Made by a program: the position numbers and the translations under genes. Positions 43,056 through 51,670 of a DNA stretch of 64,000 nucleotides are shown piece after piece (position 1 is the first letter of the stretch; every line of letters begins with the position of its first letter). The DNA is from SBAX01 sp043806315. Its GTDB lineage: Bacteria; Planctomycetota; Phycisphaerae; UBA1845. The notes under the pieces were generated by a model. The model was not told the DNA's origin. It searched no databases and saw only the letters and a list, made by a program, of their open reading frames with translations. Location of the stretch: contig JAZDHF010000280.1 in the NCBI GenBank assembly GCA_043806315.1, positions 1 through 64,000 on the forward strand, read 5' to 3'.

Positions 43056-45452
43056 ATGACCACCGCAACCATCAGCGTCGACGCCCACCGCAAACGGATG
43101 GTGCAATTCCTCCGCGAGGGTCGCGGTTATCAGTTCCTGAACATCGCCGACCCGTACCTGGTCCATTGTCCCGACGACCACTACATCCGCCTCATGGCCG
43201 TGCGTGAGTACCTCGCCTTGAATCTCATCGAACCCGCGCGGAGCCTGTTGGACGTGGAGCCGGCGGTGGTCGAATTACCCGCGGAACTGGCCGAGCTTCG
43301 TGAATCGCTTCGATCGCTGCCCGGCGCTGCGATTCCTTGGTCGTCCTTCACCGCTCAGTTCGAGGCCAACCTGACGGCCCTATCCGATCGCGGCGTGGAC
43401 GTCACAGCGATCCGTGAGGCCTGGCGCCGAGAGCAGCCCCGGTACGAACTCTTTCGCGACCGCAACAGTGTGTACCAGGTTCGCCGTCATGACGGCAGCG
43501 GTTCGTGGCGGTGGTTCCCTTTCTTGGGAGACCACCGTGTAGTGGATTTCGCCAGAGCCATGCCGGAGGGAATCGGGGCCAACATGCCCGGCCCGTATCT
43601 GTTCGAGGGACTGGGGATGGGTTGGTTCTTCGAGCGCGTCTACCACGCGACGCGCAACACCTTCCTCGGCTATAGCTGCGCCCTGTTCGCCGTTGAGCCG
43701 CGACCGGCGTCGCCGGCCATCGTGCTTCACTTGCGGGACTGGCGCGAAATCCTCGCGGACGCCCGGGTCTTCGTGTTCGTCGGTCCATCGTGCACGGATC
43801 AGCTCGCCCGCGCTTGGGAGGAGGATGACGACCTCCCCTTCCCCCATCAGGCGTTTACCTGCGGCGCCTTCCCGACGGACTACTCGCCAGGGGTCGTCGA
43901 AGTGGTTCATCGCGCGGCGGGAACGCGTGAACACGCGGTCCGTGAATCTCTTCGCGACCTGGAGCATCGCTATGCGGCGCGCACGCTTCCCCTTTGGGCG
44001 AAACGCTTCGACGAGGCTTTGAATCGACGCGGCGAACCGCTGCGAATCCTGGCCGCGGTGAGCACGCACACCACGTTCCTCCAACACTCCATGCGCGACG
44101 CCCGCCGGGCCCTGGAATCCCTCGGACATCGCTGCCTCGTACTGACCGAAAAGACGCCGTTCGCCGTCACCGGGCCGTTGACCTATCACAACGCCATCCG
44201 CGAGTTCGATCCCGATCTGTTCTTCATCCTCGATCACCTCCGCCCGGAGTTCGAGACGATTCTCCCACGAAATCTGCCCATCCTGACCTGGGACCAGGAC
44301 CAATTGCCGCACGTCTTCACCAAGTCCAACCTCGAGCGGATCGCCAAGCACGACTTTGTGGCCGGTTGCTCGAAGTCCCGCTGCGTCACCTTGGGTTGCG
44401 ATCCGCGGCAGTTCCTCCACGCCCGCGTCCCGACCTGCCCGGAACAGTTCGGCGGCGACCCGTTAACCGATGACGAGCTATCCCGATACACGTGCGACGT
44501 CTCCTACGTCAGTCATGCGTCGCAGACTCCGCGGGCTTTCCACGAGCAAGAGCGACAGGGCTATGCGCATCCGACGCTTGCCCAACTGCTGGACGAAATG
44601 TACGAGCAGATGCCCGCGATGTTGGCCCGGTATCGCACGGCGGACATCGGAGTGATGACCACGGTTCTGGCCGAGGGTTGTCGCCGCTGCGGAATCGCCC
44701 GGCTTGATCCAGACCTTGAGGCCCGACTGCAAGGCTGGTACCTCTGGCGGCTCGGCGATCGGTTGTTCCGCCACGAGGCGCTAGGATGGGTCGCCGAATG
44801 GTCGCGCCGCACAGGGCGGTCGTTCCGCATCTACGGAAACGGCTGGGACAAGCACCCGACGCTCGCCGAATTCGCCGCCGGCCCCGCCGACAACGGGCGT
44901 GAGCTGTTGTGCGTCTATCGCGCCTCGCGGATCAACCTGCAACTCATGCCCGCGGGGTTCATCCACCAGCGCTCGCTGGACGGAATGGCCGCCGGCGGGT
45001 TCTTCCTCACTCGACTATGTCCCCACGATCTTCGCGGCACGACGCTCCGCCGCCTCGAAGCCCGCATTCAAGAATTGCGCGTCGCGAGCACGGACGAACT
45101 GCTCGGATGTTCAGACGCGGAGCTGCAAACGCTCCTGCGCGGCTATCTCGGGGATTCGATCTGTACGGTGGATCATCATAAGTACGACCTTCTCGGCCAG
45201 GTCCGCATGAACGCCGAGCTTCTTTACCCCGACGAGGTCTTTCCCGACTTCCGCGAGATCGCCTTCGATTCCGCGGAGGAGTTCGCCGCCGCCGCGGAAC
45301 GATTTCTGGCCGACGAGCCGTGCCGCAGCGCAATTGCCGACCGGATGCACAACGTAGTCGTCGAACGGTTCAGCTATCGCTCGACGATGGACCACTTCCT
45401 CCGCTCCATGGCCGCCTATCTCGCCCAGATCGGCGCCGAGGCATCGTCCTGA
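43056..45452 (+). CDS. CgeB-like glycosyltransferase
   Basis: A 798-residue protein. The N-terminal 300 residues are unrecognised. The remainder resembles CgeB/DUF3880 glycosyltransferases: LRILAAVSTHTTFLQHSMRD followed by AIREFDPDLFFILDHLRPEF and, near the C-terminus, FRIYGNGWDKHP, LLCVYRASRINLQLMPAGFIHQR and LDGMAAGGFFLTR, the donor-binding half of a GT-B enzyme. No signal peptide. An alternative upstream start at 42930 would add 42 unconserved residues. Neighbours are other sugar-transfer genes, so it likely decorates a cell-surface glycan or protein. Confidence 0.8.
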   Translation: MTTATISVDAHRKRMVQFLREGRGYQFLNIADPYLVHCPDDHYIRLMAVREYLALNLIEPARSLLDVEPAVVELPAELAELRESLRSLPGAAIPWSSFTAQFEANLTALSDRGVDVTAIREAWRREQPRYELFRDRNSVYQVRRHDGSGSWRWFPFLGDHRVVDFARAMPEGIGANMPGPYLFEGLGMGWFFERVYHATRNTFLGYSCALFAVEPRPASPAIVLHLRDWREILADARVFVFVGPSCTDQLARAWEEDDDLPFPHQAFTCGAFPTDYSPGVVEVVHRAAGTREHAVRESLRDLEHRYAARTLPLWAKRFDEALNRRGEPLRILAAVSTHTTFLQHSMRDARRALESLGHRCLVLTEKTPFAVTGPLTYHNAIREFDPDLFFILDHLRPEFETILPRNLPILTWDQDQLPHVFTKSNLERIAKHDFVAGCSKSRCVTLGCDPRQFLHARVPTCPEQFGGDPLTDDELSRYTCDVSYVSHASQTPRAFHEQERQGYAHPTLAQLLDEMYEQMPAMLARYRTADIGVMTTVLAEGCRRCGIARLDPDLEARLQGWYLWRLGDRLFRHEALGWVAEWSRRTGRSFRIYGNGWDKHPTLAEFAAGPADNGRELLCVYRASRINLQLMPAGFIHQRSLDGMAAGGFFLTRLCPHDLRGTTLRRLEARIQELRVASTDELLGCSDAELQTLLRGYLGDSICTVDHHKYDLLGQVRMNAELLYPDEVFPDFREIAFDSAEEFAAAAERFLADEPCRSAIADRMHNVVVERFSYRSTMDHFLRSMAAYLAQIGAEASS

Positions 45453-45558
45453 CAAAAGCGACGCCTCGCACCCGCCGATAACCGTGTGGCGGTGCGCGAA
45501 CGCGCAAGAGTTGCGCGAGTCGCTCCGTTCCTCTTCGGACCGGTGGAACCAGCGTGCG

Positions 45559-47058
45559 ATGAGCGATCTGCCCCTGCAGTTTGACGCCCCGGCGTGGCCT
45601 GCTTCCGTTGCTTCGGGCGACGCCGGTGCGGCGGATGCCACCCGCTGGCAGGAGTCGCTTCGACGCTTCTATGGTCGGGTGCGGCACGGCGTCCGCGACC
45701 GGTGGCTCGACTACTATTACGTTCGGATCAAGCAGCGCCTCGCGGACATCATCCCGCCCGATAGCCGCGTGCTGGACGTCGGCTGCGGCACGGGCGACTT
45801 GCTGTCCTCGCTACGCCCCGCAGTCGGCGTGGGCGTCGATCTCAATGAGGCCATGGTCGAGGAGGCCCGGCGCTGCCACCCCCATCTACGCTTCCTGCCT
45901 ATGCGCGGCGAGGACGTCCAGCAACTCAACGAACAGTTCGACTACGTCGTGCTTTGCCAAACCCTGGGCGAGATTTACGACTTGCTGGCTCTGTTCCGCG
46001 CGCTCCAATCGGTCTGTCATGCGCGGACTCGTCTGGTCGTCGTCCACTACAGTCGCGTGTGGCAGCCCGCCCTGCGATTGATGGAATGGCTCCATCTCAA
46101 GAGCCCGTCACCCGAGCAGAACTGGGTTCCGTCCGACGAAATCATCCATTTGCTGAGGCTTTCGGGCTTTGAAACAATACGCCTGTTCGGCATGACCATC
46201 GCCCCGCTTTACCTTCCCTGGATATCCGGGTTGCTGAACCGTTTTGTGGCGAACCTGCCGGGCGTGCATCACTTCGGGCTCAACAGCGTGATCGTCGCAA
46301 GGTCCGTCGCTCCAACGACCATCGAGGCCGCTCGACCGCGCAGCGTCTCCATCGTGGTTCCGGCGCGCAACGAAGCCGGTCACATCGCGCCGCTTCTGGC
46401 AAGGATTCCCCTCCTCGCACCGCGACAGGAGATTATCTTCGTCGAGGGCGGCAGCACGGATGCGACGTGGTGGGCGATCCAGAGAGCGGCACGCGAATAC
46501 CACGGTCCTTTCACTATCAAGACTTTCCAGCAGAATGGCAAGGGAAAGGGCGACGCGGTTCGTCAAGGCTTCGAGGCCGCCACCGGAGATGTATTGATGA
46601 TCCTCGACGCGGACATCAGTGTTCCGCCGGAGGAGTTACCTACGTTCTATGATGCCCTCGTTCGCGGCCAGGGTGAATTCATCAACGGTTCGCGGATGGT
46701 CTATCTCATGGACCGTAAGGCGATGCGTTTCCTGAACTTGCTCGCCAACAAAACCTTCGGATGGGCCTTCACCTATCTCCTTTCCCAGAGGTTCCGGGAT
46801 ACATTGTGCGGGACGAAGGTTTTGACCAAAGCGAACTATGAGCGCATCGCGGCGAACCGCGCGCACTTCGGCGACTTTGATCCGTTTGGAGACTTCGACC
46901 TCCTCTTCGGTGCGTCCCGGGCGAACCTCAAAATCCTCGATATGCCTGTTCACTACAAAGCCCGCACCTATGGTGAGACCAATATCTCCCGCTTTCGTCA
47001 CGGGTGGATGCTTCTTCGGATGTGCTACGTCGCCGCCCGCAAGTTGAAGTTCGTGTGA
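45559..47058 (+). CDS. fusion of SAM methyltransferase and GT2 glycosyltransferase
   Basis: A 499-residue protein with two enzyme domains. Residues about 40-250: class I methyltransferase with SAM motif VLDVGCGTGDLLS and acidic loop GVDLNEAMV. Residues about 260-480: family GT2 glycosyltransferase with SIVVPARNEAGHI, FVEGGSTDATWWAI, GDAVRQGFEAATGDVLMILD and the DAD metal motif in LDADISVPP; the Q/RxxRW-like end is present as SRFRHGW. Fusion of a methylase with a dolichyl-phosphate-hexose-type GT2 suggests modification of one glycan or lipid carrier. The start at 45559 gives the natural N-terminus; an upstream GTG at 45484 adds low-value sequence. Confidence 0.85.
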   Translation: MSDLPLQFDAPAWPASVASGDAGAADATRWQESLRRFYGRVRHGVRDRWLDYYYVRIKQRLADIIPPDSRVLDVGCGTGDLLSSLRPAVGVGVDLNEAMVEEARRCHPHLRFLPMRGEDVQQLNEQFDYVVLCQTLGEIYDLLALFRALQSVCHARTRLVVVHYSRVWQPALRLMEWLHLKSPSPEQNWVPSDEIIHLLRLSGFETIRLFGMTIAPLYLPWISGLLNRFVANLPGVHHFGLNSVIVARSVAPTTIEAARPRSVSIVVPARNEAGHIAPLLARIPLLAPRQEIIFVEGGSTDATWWAIQRAAREYHGPFTIKTFQQNGKGKGDAVRQGFEAATGDVLMILDADISVPPEELPTFYDALVRGQGEFINGSRMVYLMDRKAMRFLNLLANKTFGWAFTYLLSQRFRDTLCGTKVLTKANYERIAANRAHFGDFDPFGDFDLLFGASRANLKILDMPVHYKARTYGETNISRFRHGWMLLRMCYVAARKLKFV

Positions 47059-47200
47059 CGCAGACCGTCGTCTAGGCGCCGCTTCATTCCGTGGCTCTAC
47101 ACGGCGGGCGAAAGGTCGGTTGCTCTCTTGACGGGGCGAAGTAATCCCGCGCCAAGACCTCCGACTCCTGCACGGATCGACACTGGCGGAGCGCCATCGC

Positions 47201-47224
47201 GAAACCGGCTGCGCCGCCGGTTTC
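47201..47224. terminator. hairpin after the methyltransferase-GT2 gene
   Basis: GAAACCGGC (47201-47209) pairs with GCCGGTTTC (47216-47224) over a 6-base loop, followed by GTCCCC rather than a U-tract. It may still pause transcription. The 47059-47399 gap holds no other feature. Confidence 0.4.
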
Positions 47225-47399
47225 GTCCCCCCGCGATGACAGGTAGCGACCGCAAAAGACCGCGGGGGCGAACCGCGGGCTATCGTGTATATCGGACGCT
47301 CCATTTGCCGGAATCAGTTGTCGAAGCCTCGAAAACGGGCATCTTCGCAGTGGAGTCGATTATCAGACCTTCTGGATTTTCCGATACCCCAATGAAGCG

Positions 47400-48092
47400 A
47401 TGGACCAGGCCGCAACAAAGCTTCGCAACCGGACGGTCGCCGAGCTGTTCGAGCGCGCCGCGGAGAGCTACGACCGGTGGAGCAACCCGTACACGATGCG
47501 CCGCCGCGCGGCCTCGCTCGCTGCCCACGTCGTCGGACGAAGCGTCGAGATCGGCGGCGGCACGGGCGCCGTAACCGGGGAACTTCACGACCGCTCGCAA
47601 GCCATCCACTCGGACATTTCGCCTCAAATGTGCCGCGTTGCCATGACGAAGCTGGACTGCCCAAGTGTATGCTTCGACGCGGAGTCGATCCCGCTCGCCG
47701 GCGAGACGATCGACACGGCCGTCAGCGCGGAGATGATCTACTATCTGGAACGCCCCCAGTGCTTTCTCGCGGAAGCCCACCGCGTGCTGCGACCGGGCGG
47801 GCGACTGGTTCTATCGACCACCAACCGGGCACTGACGTTCCTCGATCGAGGCCGCACCTTCCTCAGAAGGCTTGGCTTCTCGCGGATGTTCTTCGACGAC
47901 GGGTCGCCTCCATTCATGGCACTCGATCGCTTGACCGCGATGCTGGAGCAAACAGGCTTCACGATCGAGGAAGTGCGTTACATCGTCGTTCTTCCCTTCG
48001 CATGTCTCGATCGGCTGAACCGCCTGCTGGAGCGGACGTTCCTCCGCCGCTTCGGCCTGTTCATCGTGATCGTCGCAAAGAAGAACGCGTAA
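47400..48092 (+). CDS. class I SAM-dependent methyltransferase
   Basis: A 230-residue enzyme of the UbiE/Methyltransf_11 type. SAM motif I is SVEIGGGTGAVTG with the following acidic residue in HSDISPQM; motif III is around ETIDTAVSAEMIYYLE and the VLRPGGRLVLSTTN strand. C-terminal residues (LLERTFLRRFGLFIVIVAKK) match small-molecule or lipid methylases. The substrate is unknown. The 340 bases before it contain no gene, so it may have its own promoter. The frame begins at 47400, which gives the natural N-terminus (MDQAATKLRNRTVAELFERA). Confidence 0.88.
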   Translation: MDQAATKLRNRTVAELFERAAESYDRWSNPYTMRRRAASLAAHVVGRSVEIGGGTGAVTGELHDRSQAIHSDISPQMCRVAMTKLDCPSVCFDAESIPLAGETIDTAVSAEMIYYLERPQCFLAEAHRVLRPGGRLVLSTTNRALTFLDRGRTFLRRLGFSRMFFDDGSPPFMALDRLTAMLEQTGFTIEEVRYIVVLPFACLDRLNRLLERTFLRRFGLFIVIVAKKNA

Positions 48093-48220
48093 CGCCGCTC
48101 TTGGAAGCGCTACGCGATGCACGTCCGTTCTATGACGGTCCCGACTCTTCGAGAGTTAGAGCCTCCAACAGAACCGGGAGCGCGAGCGACCGGTCTTGGG
48201 TTCTTCGGCCCTCGGGGCTT

Positions 48221-48247
48221 GGCCCCGCGCTTGCGCTTGGGGTTCTG
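48221..48247. repeat. dispersed GGCCCCGCGC repeat, copy c
   Basis: GGCCCCGCGC followed by TTGCGCTTGGGGTTCTG, immediately beyond the 3' end of mutM. It matches copies a and b near 37.7 and 38.4 kb. Confidence 0.6.
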
Positions 48248-48265
48248 TCAGACGCTCTTCGTCGG

Positions 48266-49120
48266 TCAAATGAGCGCGTTGAGGTTCCCGTTTTTCCGCG
48301 TTTTCTTCGCCTGGCAGTTGGGGCAAAAGAACGTCGATCGACCGGCAGCGAGGATGCGGCGGATGGGCGTTCGGCAAGTCCGACATGGTTTGCCCTCGCG
48401 TTGGTAGACGCGATGGAGCTTTTGGAACGAGCCTTCCCGACCGTCGGCGTCGCGATAGTCCATGATGGTGGAACCGTTGAGGCGGATGGCGCGGCGGAGG
48501 GTGGTCTTGATCGCACGCAGCAATCGGTCGGCCCGCTCTACGCTGAGAGTGTCAGCCCGTGTCAGCGGATGGATACCGGCCGCGTGGAGCGATTCGTCGC
48601 AGTAGATGTTGCCCAGTCCGGCGATGACGGCTTGGTCCATCAATAGGGCCTTGAGCTGCCGGCGGCGCTTCATCGCCGCCCGAAACGCGGCCGCCGTCGT
48701 TTCCAATGGTTCGAGTCCCAACTCGCGGAGCACCTCGCCGCCATGCCGGCCGCTCTCCGTCAGACACCAGATGCCGCCGAACCGCCTCGGATCGCAAAAA
48801 CGCAGTTCCTGCGACGCATCCCGAATCGCAATCCGCAGGTGGGTGTGCTTCTCGACCGGCTGCTCGGTTGGACACACGATCAGCCGTCCGGTCATGCCCA
48901 GCCGAAAGACCAATTCGACCCCGACGTCCAGGCCGAGAATCACCCGTTTCGCGCGACGGTAGACCCGCTCCACGCAACGCCCGGGCAGCAGCTTGCCCAG
49001 CGGTCTCGGATCGCCGTGGACGATGTCCGTCCGTGTCAGCCGCACCCGTCCGAGCGTCCGCCCGGCGAGTTGCCGCTGCAACTGTCGCGCGATGGTTTCG
49101 GCCTCAGGCAGTTCCGGCAT
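48266..49120 (-). CDS. mutM: formamidopyrimidine-DNA glycosylase MutM/Fpg
   Basis: Removes oxidised purines such as 8-oxoguanine and nicks the abasic site. The 284-residue protein starts MPELPEAETIARQL with the catalytic Pro and Glu after Met, has the DNA-intercalation loop region (RLGMTGRL), the H2TH segment (LLMDQAVIAGLGNIYCDESL) and a C-terminal zinc finger (CRTCRTPIRRI ... TFFCPNCQ). Length and order are standard. A short basic tail follows the zinc finger. Confidence 0.95.
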   Translation of the reverse strand: MPELPEAETIARQLQRQLAGRTLGRVRLTRTDIVHGDPRPLGKLLPGRCVERVYRRAKRVILGLDVGVELVFRLGMTGRLIVCPTEQPVEKHTHLRIAIRDASQELRFCDPRRFGGIWCLTESGRHGGEVLRELGLEPLETTAAAFRAAMKRRRQLKALLMDQAVIAGLGNIYCDESLHAAGIHPLTRADTLSVERADRLLRAIKTTLRRAIRLNGSTIMDYRDADGREGSFQKLHRVYQREGKPCRTCRTPIRRILAAGRSTFFCPNCQAKKTRKNGNLNALI

Positions 49121-49320
49121 TGCTGGGACTCTTCCCGCCGCCCAACTTGTTAAGCTGGGCGATCCACTAGCCGCCTTTCCCTCGAACCCGGCTTAGGGTA
49201 CGCTGGGGCGAGTTTGGTGCGTGCCGGAGATGTTACTCTCGGACGCCGGGGGTCGACCAGTGACGCTCCCCGGCACGCCCCTCAACGGATGGTCATGATC
49301 CAAAGCAGGAGTTCGCATGC

Positions 49321-51255
49321 ATGTTGACCGAACGCAAAGCTGAGTCGTCCGGGCACCCCAGAGGGCTGGCGGCCCTGTTCTTTACCGAAATGTGGGAGCG
49401 CCTCGCGTTTTACCTCATGCTGGGCATTCTTCTGCTATACGCGATCGACACCGAGCGCGGCGGACTGGGAATGTCGGTGGCCCACGGGACCGAAATCTAC
49501 GGCACCTACATGGCCTTTGTGTATTTCACGCCGTTCCTAGGCGGGATGATCGCCGACCGCTATCTGGGGTACCGGCGGGCGGTGTTGATCGGCGGGCTGC
49601 TCATGGCCAGCGGGTTTTTTTCCCTGGGCGTGCGGAGTCACACGACGTTTTTCGCGGGCCTGGTTCTGATTTGCCTGGGCAACGGGCTATTCAAACCGAA
49701 CATCACGGCGATGGTTGGGAACCTTTACAAGCCGGGTGATCCGAAGCGCGACACGGGGTTCAACATATTTTACATGGGCATCAACATTGGGGCTGCTCTG
49801 TCCGCACTCCTTTCCGCGCCGCTCAGGAATGAATGGAGCTACAACACGGCGTTTTGCGGCGCGGCCGTAGGGCTCCTGATCGGTGTGACCATCCTGAGCA
49901 TCAATTGGAGAAAACTCGCGTCGGCGGACCGGCGACCGCAGATTGATCCGCGCGATGTCGGCCTTGGGAAAGTTGCTCTAACGATCTTGCTTCCTGCGGC
50001 GGTCTTCGGCGTTATTGGATATTATGTCGGCAAGAATGTAGAGAACATTCGCACCTCCATTGGACCGATCACCTTCGCATTCCTAATGGGCATGGTTCCG
50101 ATTCTGTTTTATTTCCTGACTCTGGTATTCCGCGCGTCTCCGGACGAAAAGCCGGGTTTGGCAGCTTTGATTCCCGTATACATTGCGGGCGGGGCGTTTT
50201 TCATGATCCTGCACCTCAGCGGCGGGGTGATGACGCTGTTCACCGAAGATCGGGCCAACCGCCAGAGCGAATGGGTCCCCGACGCGGTGGAGAAATACTA
50301 CTGCCAAAAGGCGATGCCTTCGTACTTCGACAACGCCGACCCGACCTTGCCGCGACCGCCCGAAGAATCGCTCGTCGTCGTAGGCCCCCAGGTGGAGGCG
50401 ATGTTCGGCGCGCGGCGCTTGAGCGAACCCGCGTTGATCGAGTTGCAACAAAAAAATCCGGATATAAAGGCGGTTGCGCCCGGCGAACCGGCTTTGAAGG
50501 ATTGGAAGTTTCTCGCCACCGAGATTCATCCGGCGGACCAGGTCAAGGTGGAGACGGCGCGCGATGAGCACGGAGTCGAGACCGTATCGGTGAAGGTTCC
50601 GGAAACCGCTAAGCCCCTGCGCGAAGTCCTCGTGGTTCGCGAAGAAGCCGGGCAGAAATACCCCGTGATTCTTGTTTCTGACAAAACGTACAAGCAAGTC
50701 TACCGGAAGGCTTCGGATGCTCGGCTTCCCAAGGGGAGTTTTTTAAGTCTGTTCAATGCCGAGCTCATCACCAGCTTTCTGAACCCGCTCTTCGTGGTCC
50801 TTTTGACTCCGTTGGTGGTGGCCTTTTTCACGTGGCGGATCAGCATCGGCAAGCCCGTCAGCACGGCGCGGAAGATTCTCTACGGCATGCTCATCACTTT
50901 CGTTTCGCTGCTCTTTATGGCGGGGGCGGCGCGCTCCGGCGGCAACGGGGAGAGCAAGGTGACGCTCTGGTGGCTTGTAGTGTTCTATGTTGTGGTGACC
51001 ATCGGTGAATTGTGCCTTTCCCCAATGGGACTCTCGCTGGTGACCAAGCTGGCGCCCAAGCGTTTGGTGGGGCTGATGCTGGGCGGGTGGTTCGTCTCGA
51101 CGGCGGTGGGCAACAAGCTGTCGGGTTTCATCAGCGGGCTGGAGCCGACGGCCATGATGTTCGTCGTATTGAGCCTAGCCATGCTGGCCGTTGCGATGTT
51201 GATCCTGATCCTGCTGCCGATGCTGGACCGAGCCATCAAGCGTTACGGCGCATGA
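49321..51255 (+). CDS. POT-family proton-coupled peptide transporter
   Basis: A 644-residue inner-membrane transporter of di- and tripeptides. The family signature ExxERFxYY-like motif appears as EMWERLAFYLML, and the PTR2 motif as FYMGINIGAALSALLSAPLR. Twelve or more helices are predicted. A soluble insertion of roughly 150 residues (from about 310 to 460, e.g. VEAMFGARRLSEPALIELQQ) separates the two halves, as in some Bacteroidota and Planctomycetota members. AGGAG lies before the ATG at 49321. It is convergent with the OPT transporter gene, so the region may be devoted to peptide uptake. Confidence 0.9.
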   Translation: MLTERKAESSGHPRGLAALFFTEMWERLAFYLMLGILLLYAIDTERGGLGMSVAHGTEIYGTYMAFVYFTPFLGGMIADRYLGYRRAVLIGGLLMASGFFSLGVRSHTTFFAGLVLICLGNGLFKPNITAMVGNLYKPGDPKRDTGFNIFYMGINIGAALSALLSAPLRNEWSYNTAFCGAAVGLLIGVTILSINWRKLASADRRPQIDPRDVGLGKVALTILLPAAVFGVIGYYVGKNVENIRTSIGPITFAFLMGMVPILFYFLTLVFRASPDEKPGLAALIPVYIAGGAFFMILHLSGGVMTLFTEDRANRQSEWVPDAVEKYYCQKAMPSYFDNADPTLPRPPEESLVVVGPQVEAMFGARRLSEPALIELQQKNPDIKAVAPGEPALKDWKFLATEIHPADQVKVETARDEHGVETVSVKVPETAKPLREVLVVREEAGQKYPVILVSDKTYKQVYRKASDARLPKGSFLSLFNAELITSFLNPLFVVLLTPLVVAFFTWRISIGKPVSTARKILYGMLITFVSLLFMAGAARSGGNGESKVTLWWLVVFYVVVTIGELCLSPMGLSLVTKLAPKRLVGLMLGGWFVSTAVGNKLSGFISGLEPTAMMFVVLSLAMLAVAMLILILLPMLDRAIKRYGA

Positions 51256-51270
51256 GGTCCGTGAGAATGC

Positions 51271-51345
51271 CGGATGGCGAATTAGGAATGGCGACTGAAC
51301 GCCTGCGCCCGAATATGGAGCGCACGAGTCGCCATTCGTCATCCG
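51271..51345. repeat. inverted GGAATGGCGACT repeat past the POT gene
   Basis: Left arm CGGATGGCGAATTAGGAATG (51271 on) and right arm AGTCGCCATTCGTCATCCG (51327-51345) are mutually complementary with a spacer. It is similar in style to the prepilin-leader repeats. Confidence 0.6.
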
Positions 51346-51357
51346 CTGTTGGTTAGG

Positions 51358-51465
51358 GTGCCGGCCGCCGTCTTCAAGCTGATCGCAATGATCGCCGTCG
51401 CGGCCGGAGTCCTGCTCGGTCTGCTTTCGCCGTTCCTTAAACGTATGATGCACGGGGTGAAGTAG
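51358..51465 (+). pseudogene. C-terminal remnant of a second POT transporter
   Basis: The frame ending at TAG 51463-51465 reads VPAAVFKLIAMIAVAAGVLL then GLLSPFLKRMMHGVK. This hydrophobic helix with the LLSPFLKRxMHGVK end is the usual C-terminus of many POT transporters, while the intact gene upstream ends differently. No upstream part in frame is seen, so most of a second gene has been lost. The assignment is from memory of family tails. Confidence 0.5.
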
Positions 51466-51567
51466 GAAATCCGCAGAGCAGCCGTGGATCCTGCGCCTAC
51501 TCTTGGTTCATCCGGGATTTCCGGGATGCGTGGGGGCTTTTCAGCCTGAAAGGCCGGTCGATCATAG

Positions 51568-51586
51568 CCGTGGGCAACGCCCACGG
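51568..51586. repeat. short CCGTGGGC hairpin
   Basis: CCGTGGGC-AAC-GCCCACGG has 8-bp arms and a 3-nt loop. It belongs to the same class of small palindromes as 7202-7222 and 61471-61490. The rest of 51466-51670 shows nothing else. Confidence 0.5.
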
Positions 51587-51670
51587 TTGTAGGCGACTCA
51601 AGAGGGTCGCGACAGGTCAAGTTCTCGCTCGCGGTATCGTTGCGCAGGTGAAAGGACCTGCGATCTCCAG

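Noticed and set aside
48706..48722. GGTTCGAGTCCC resembling a tRNA T-arm
   Set aside because: It lies inside the mutM coding sequence and no acceptor, D or anticodon stems can be built around it.
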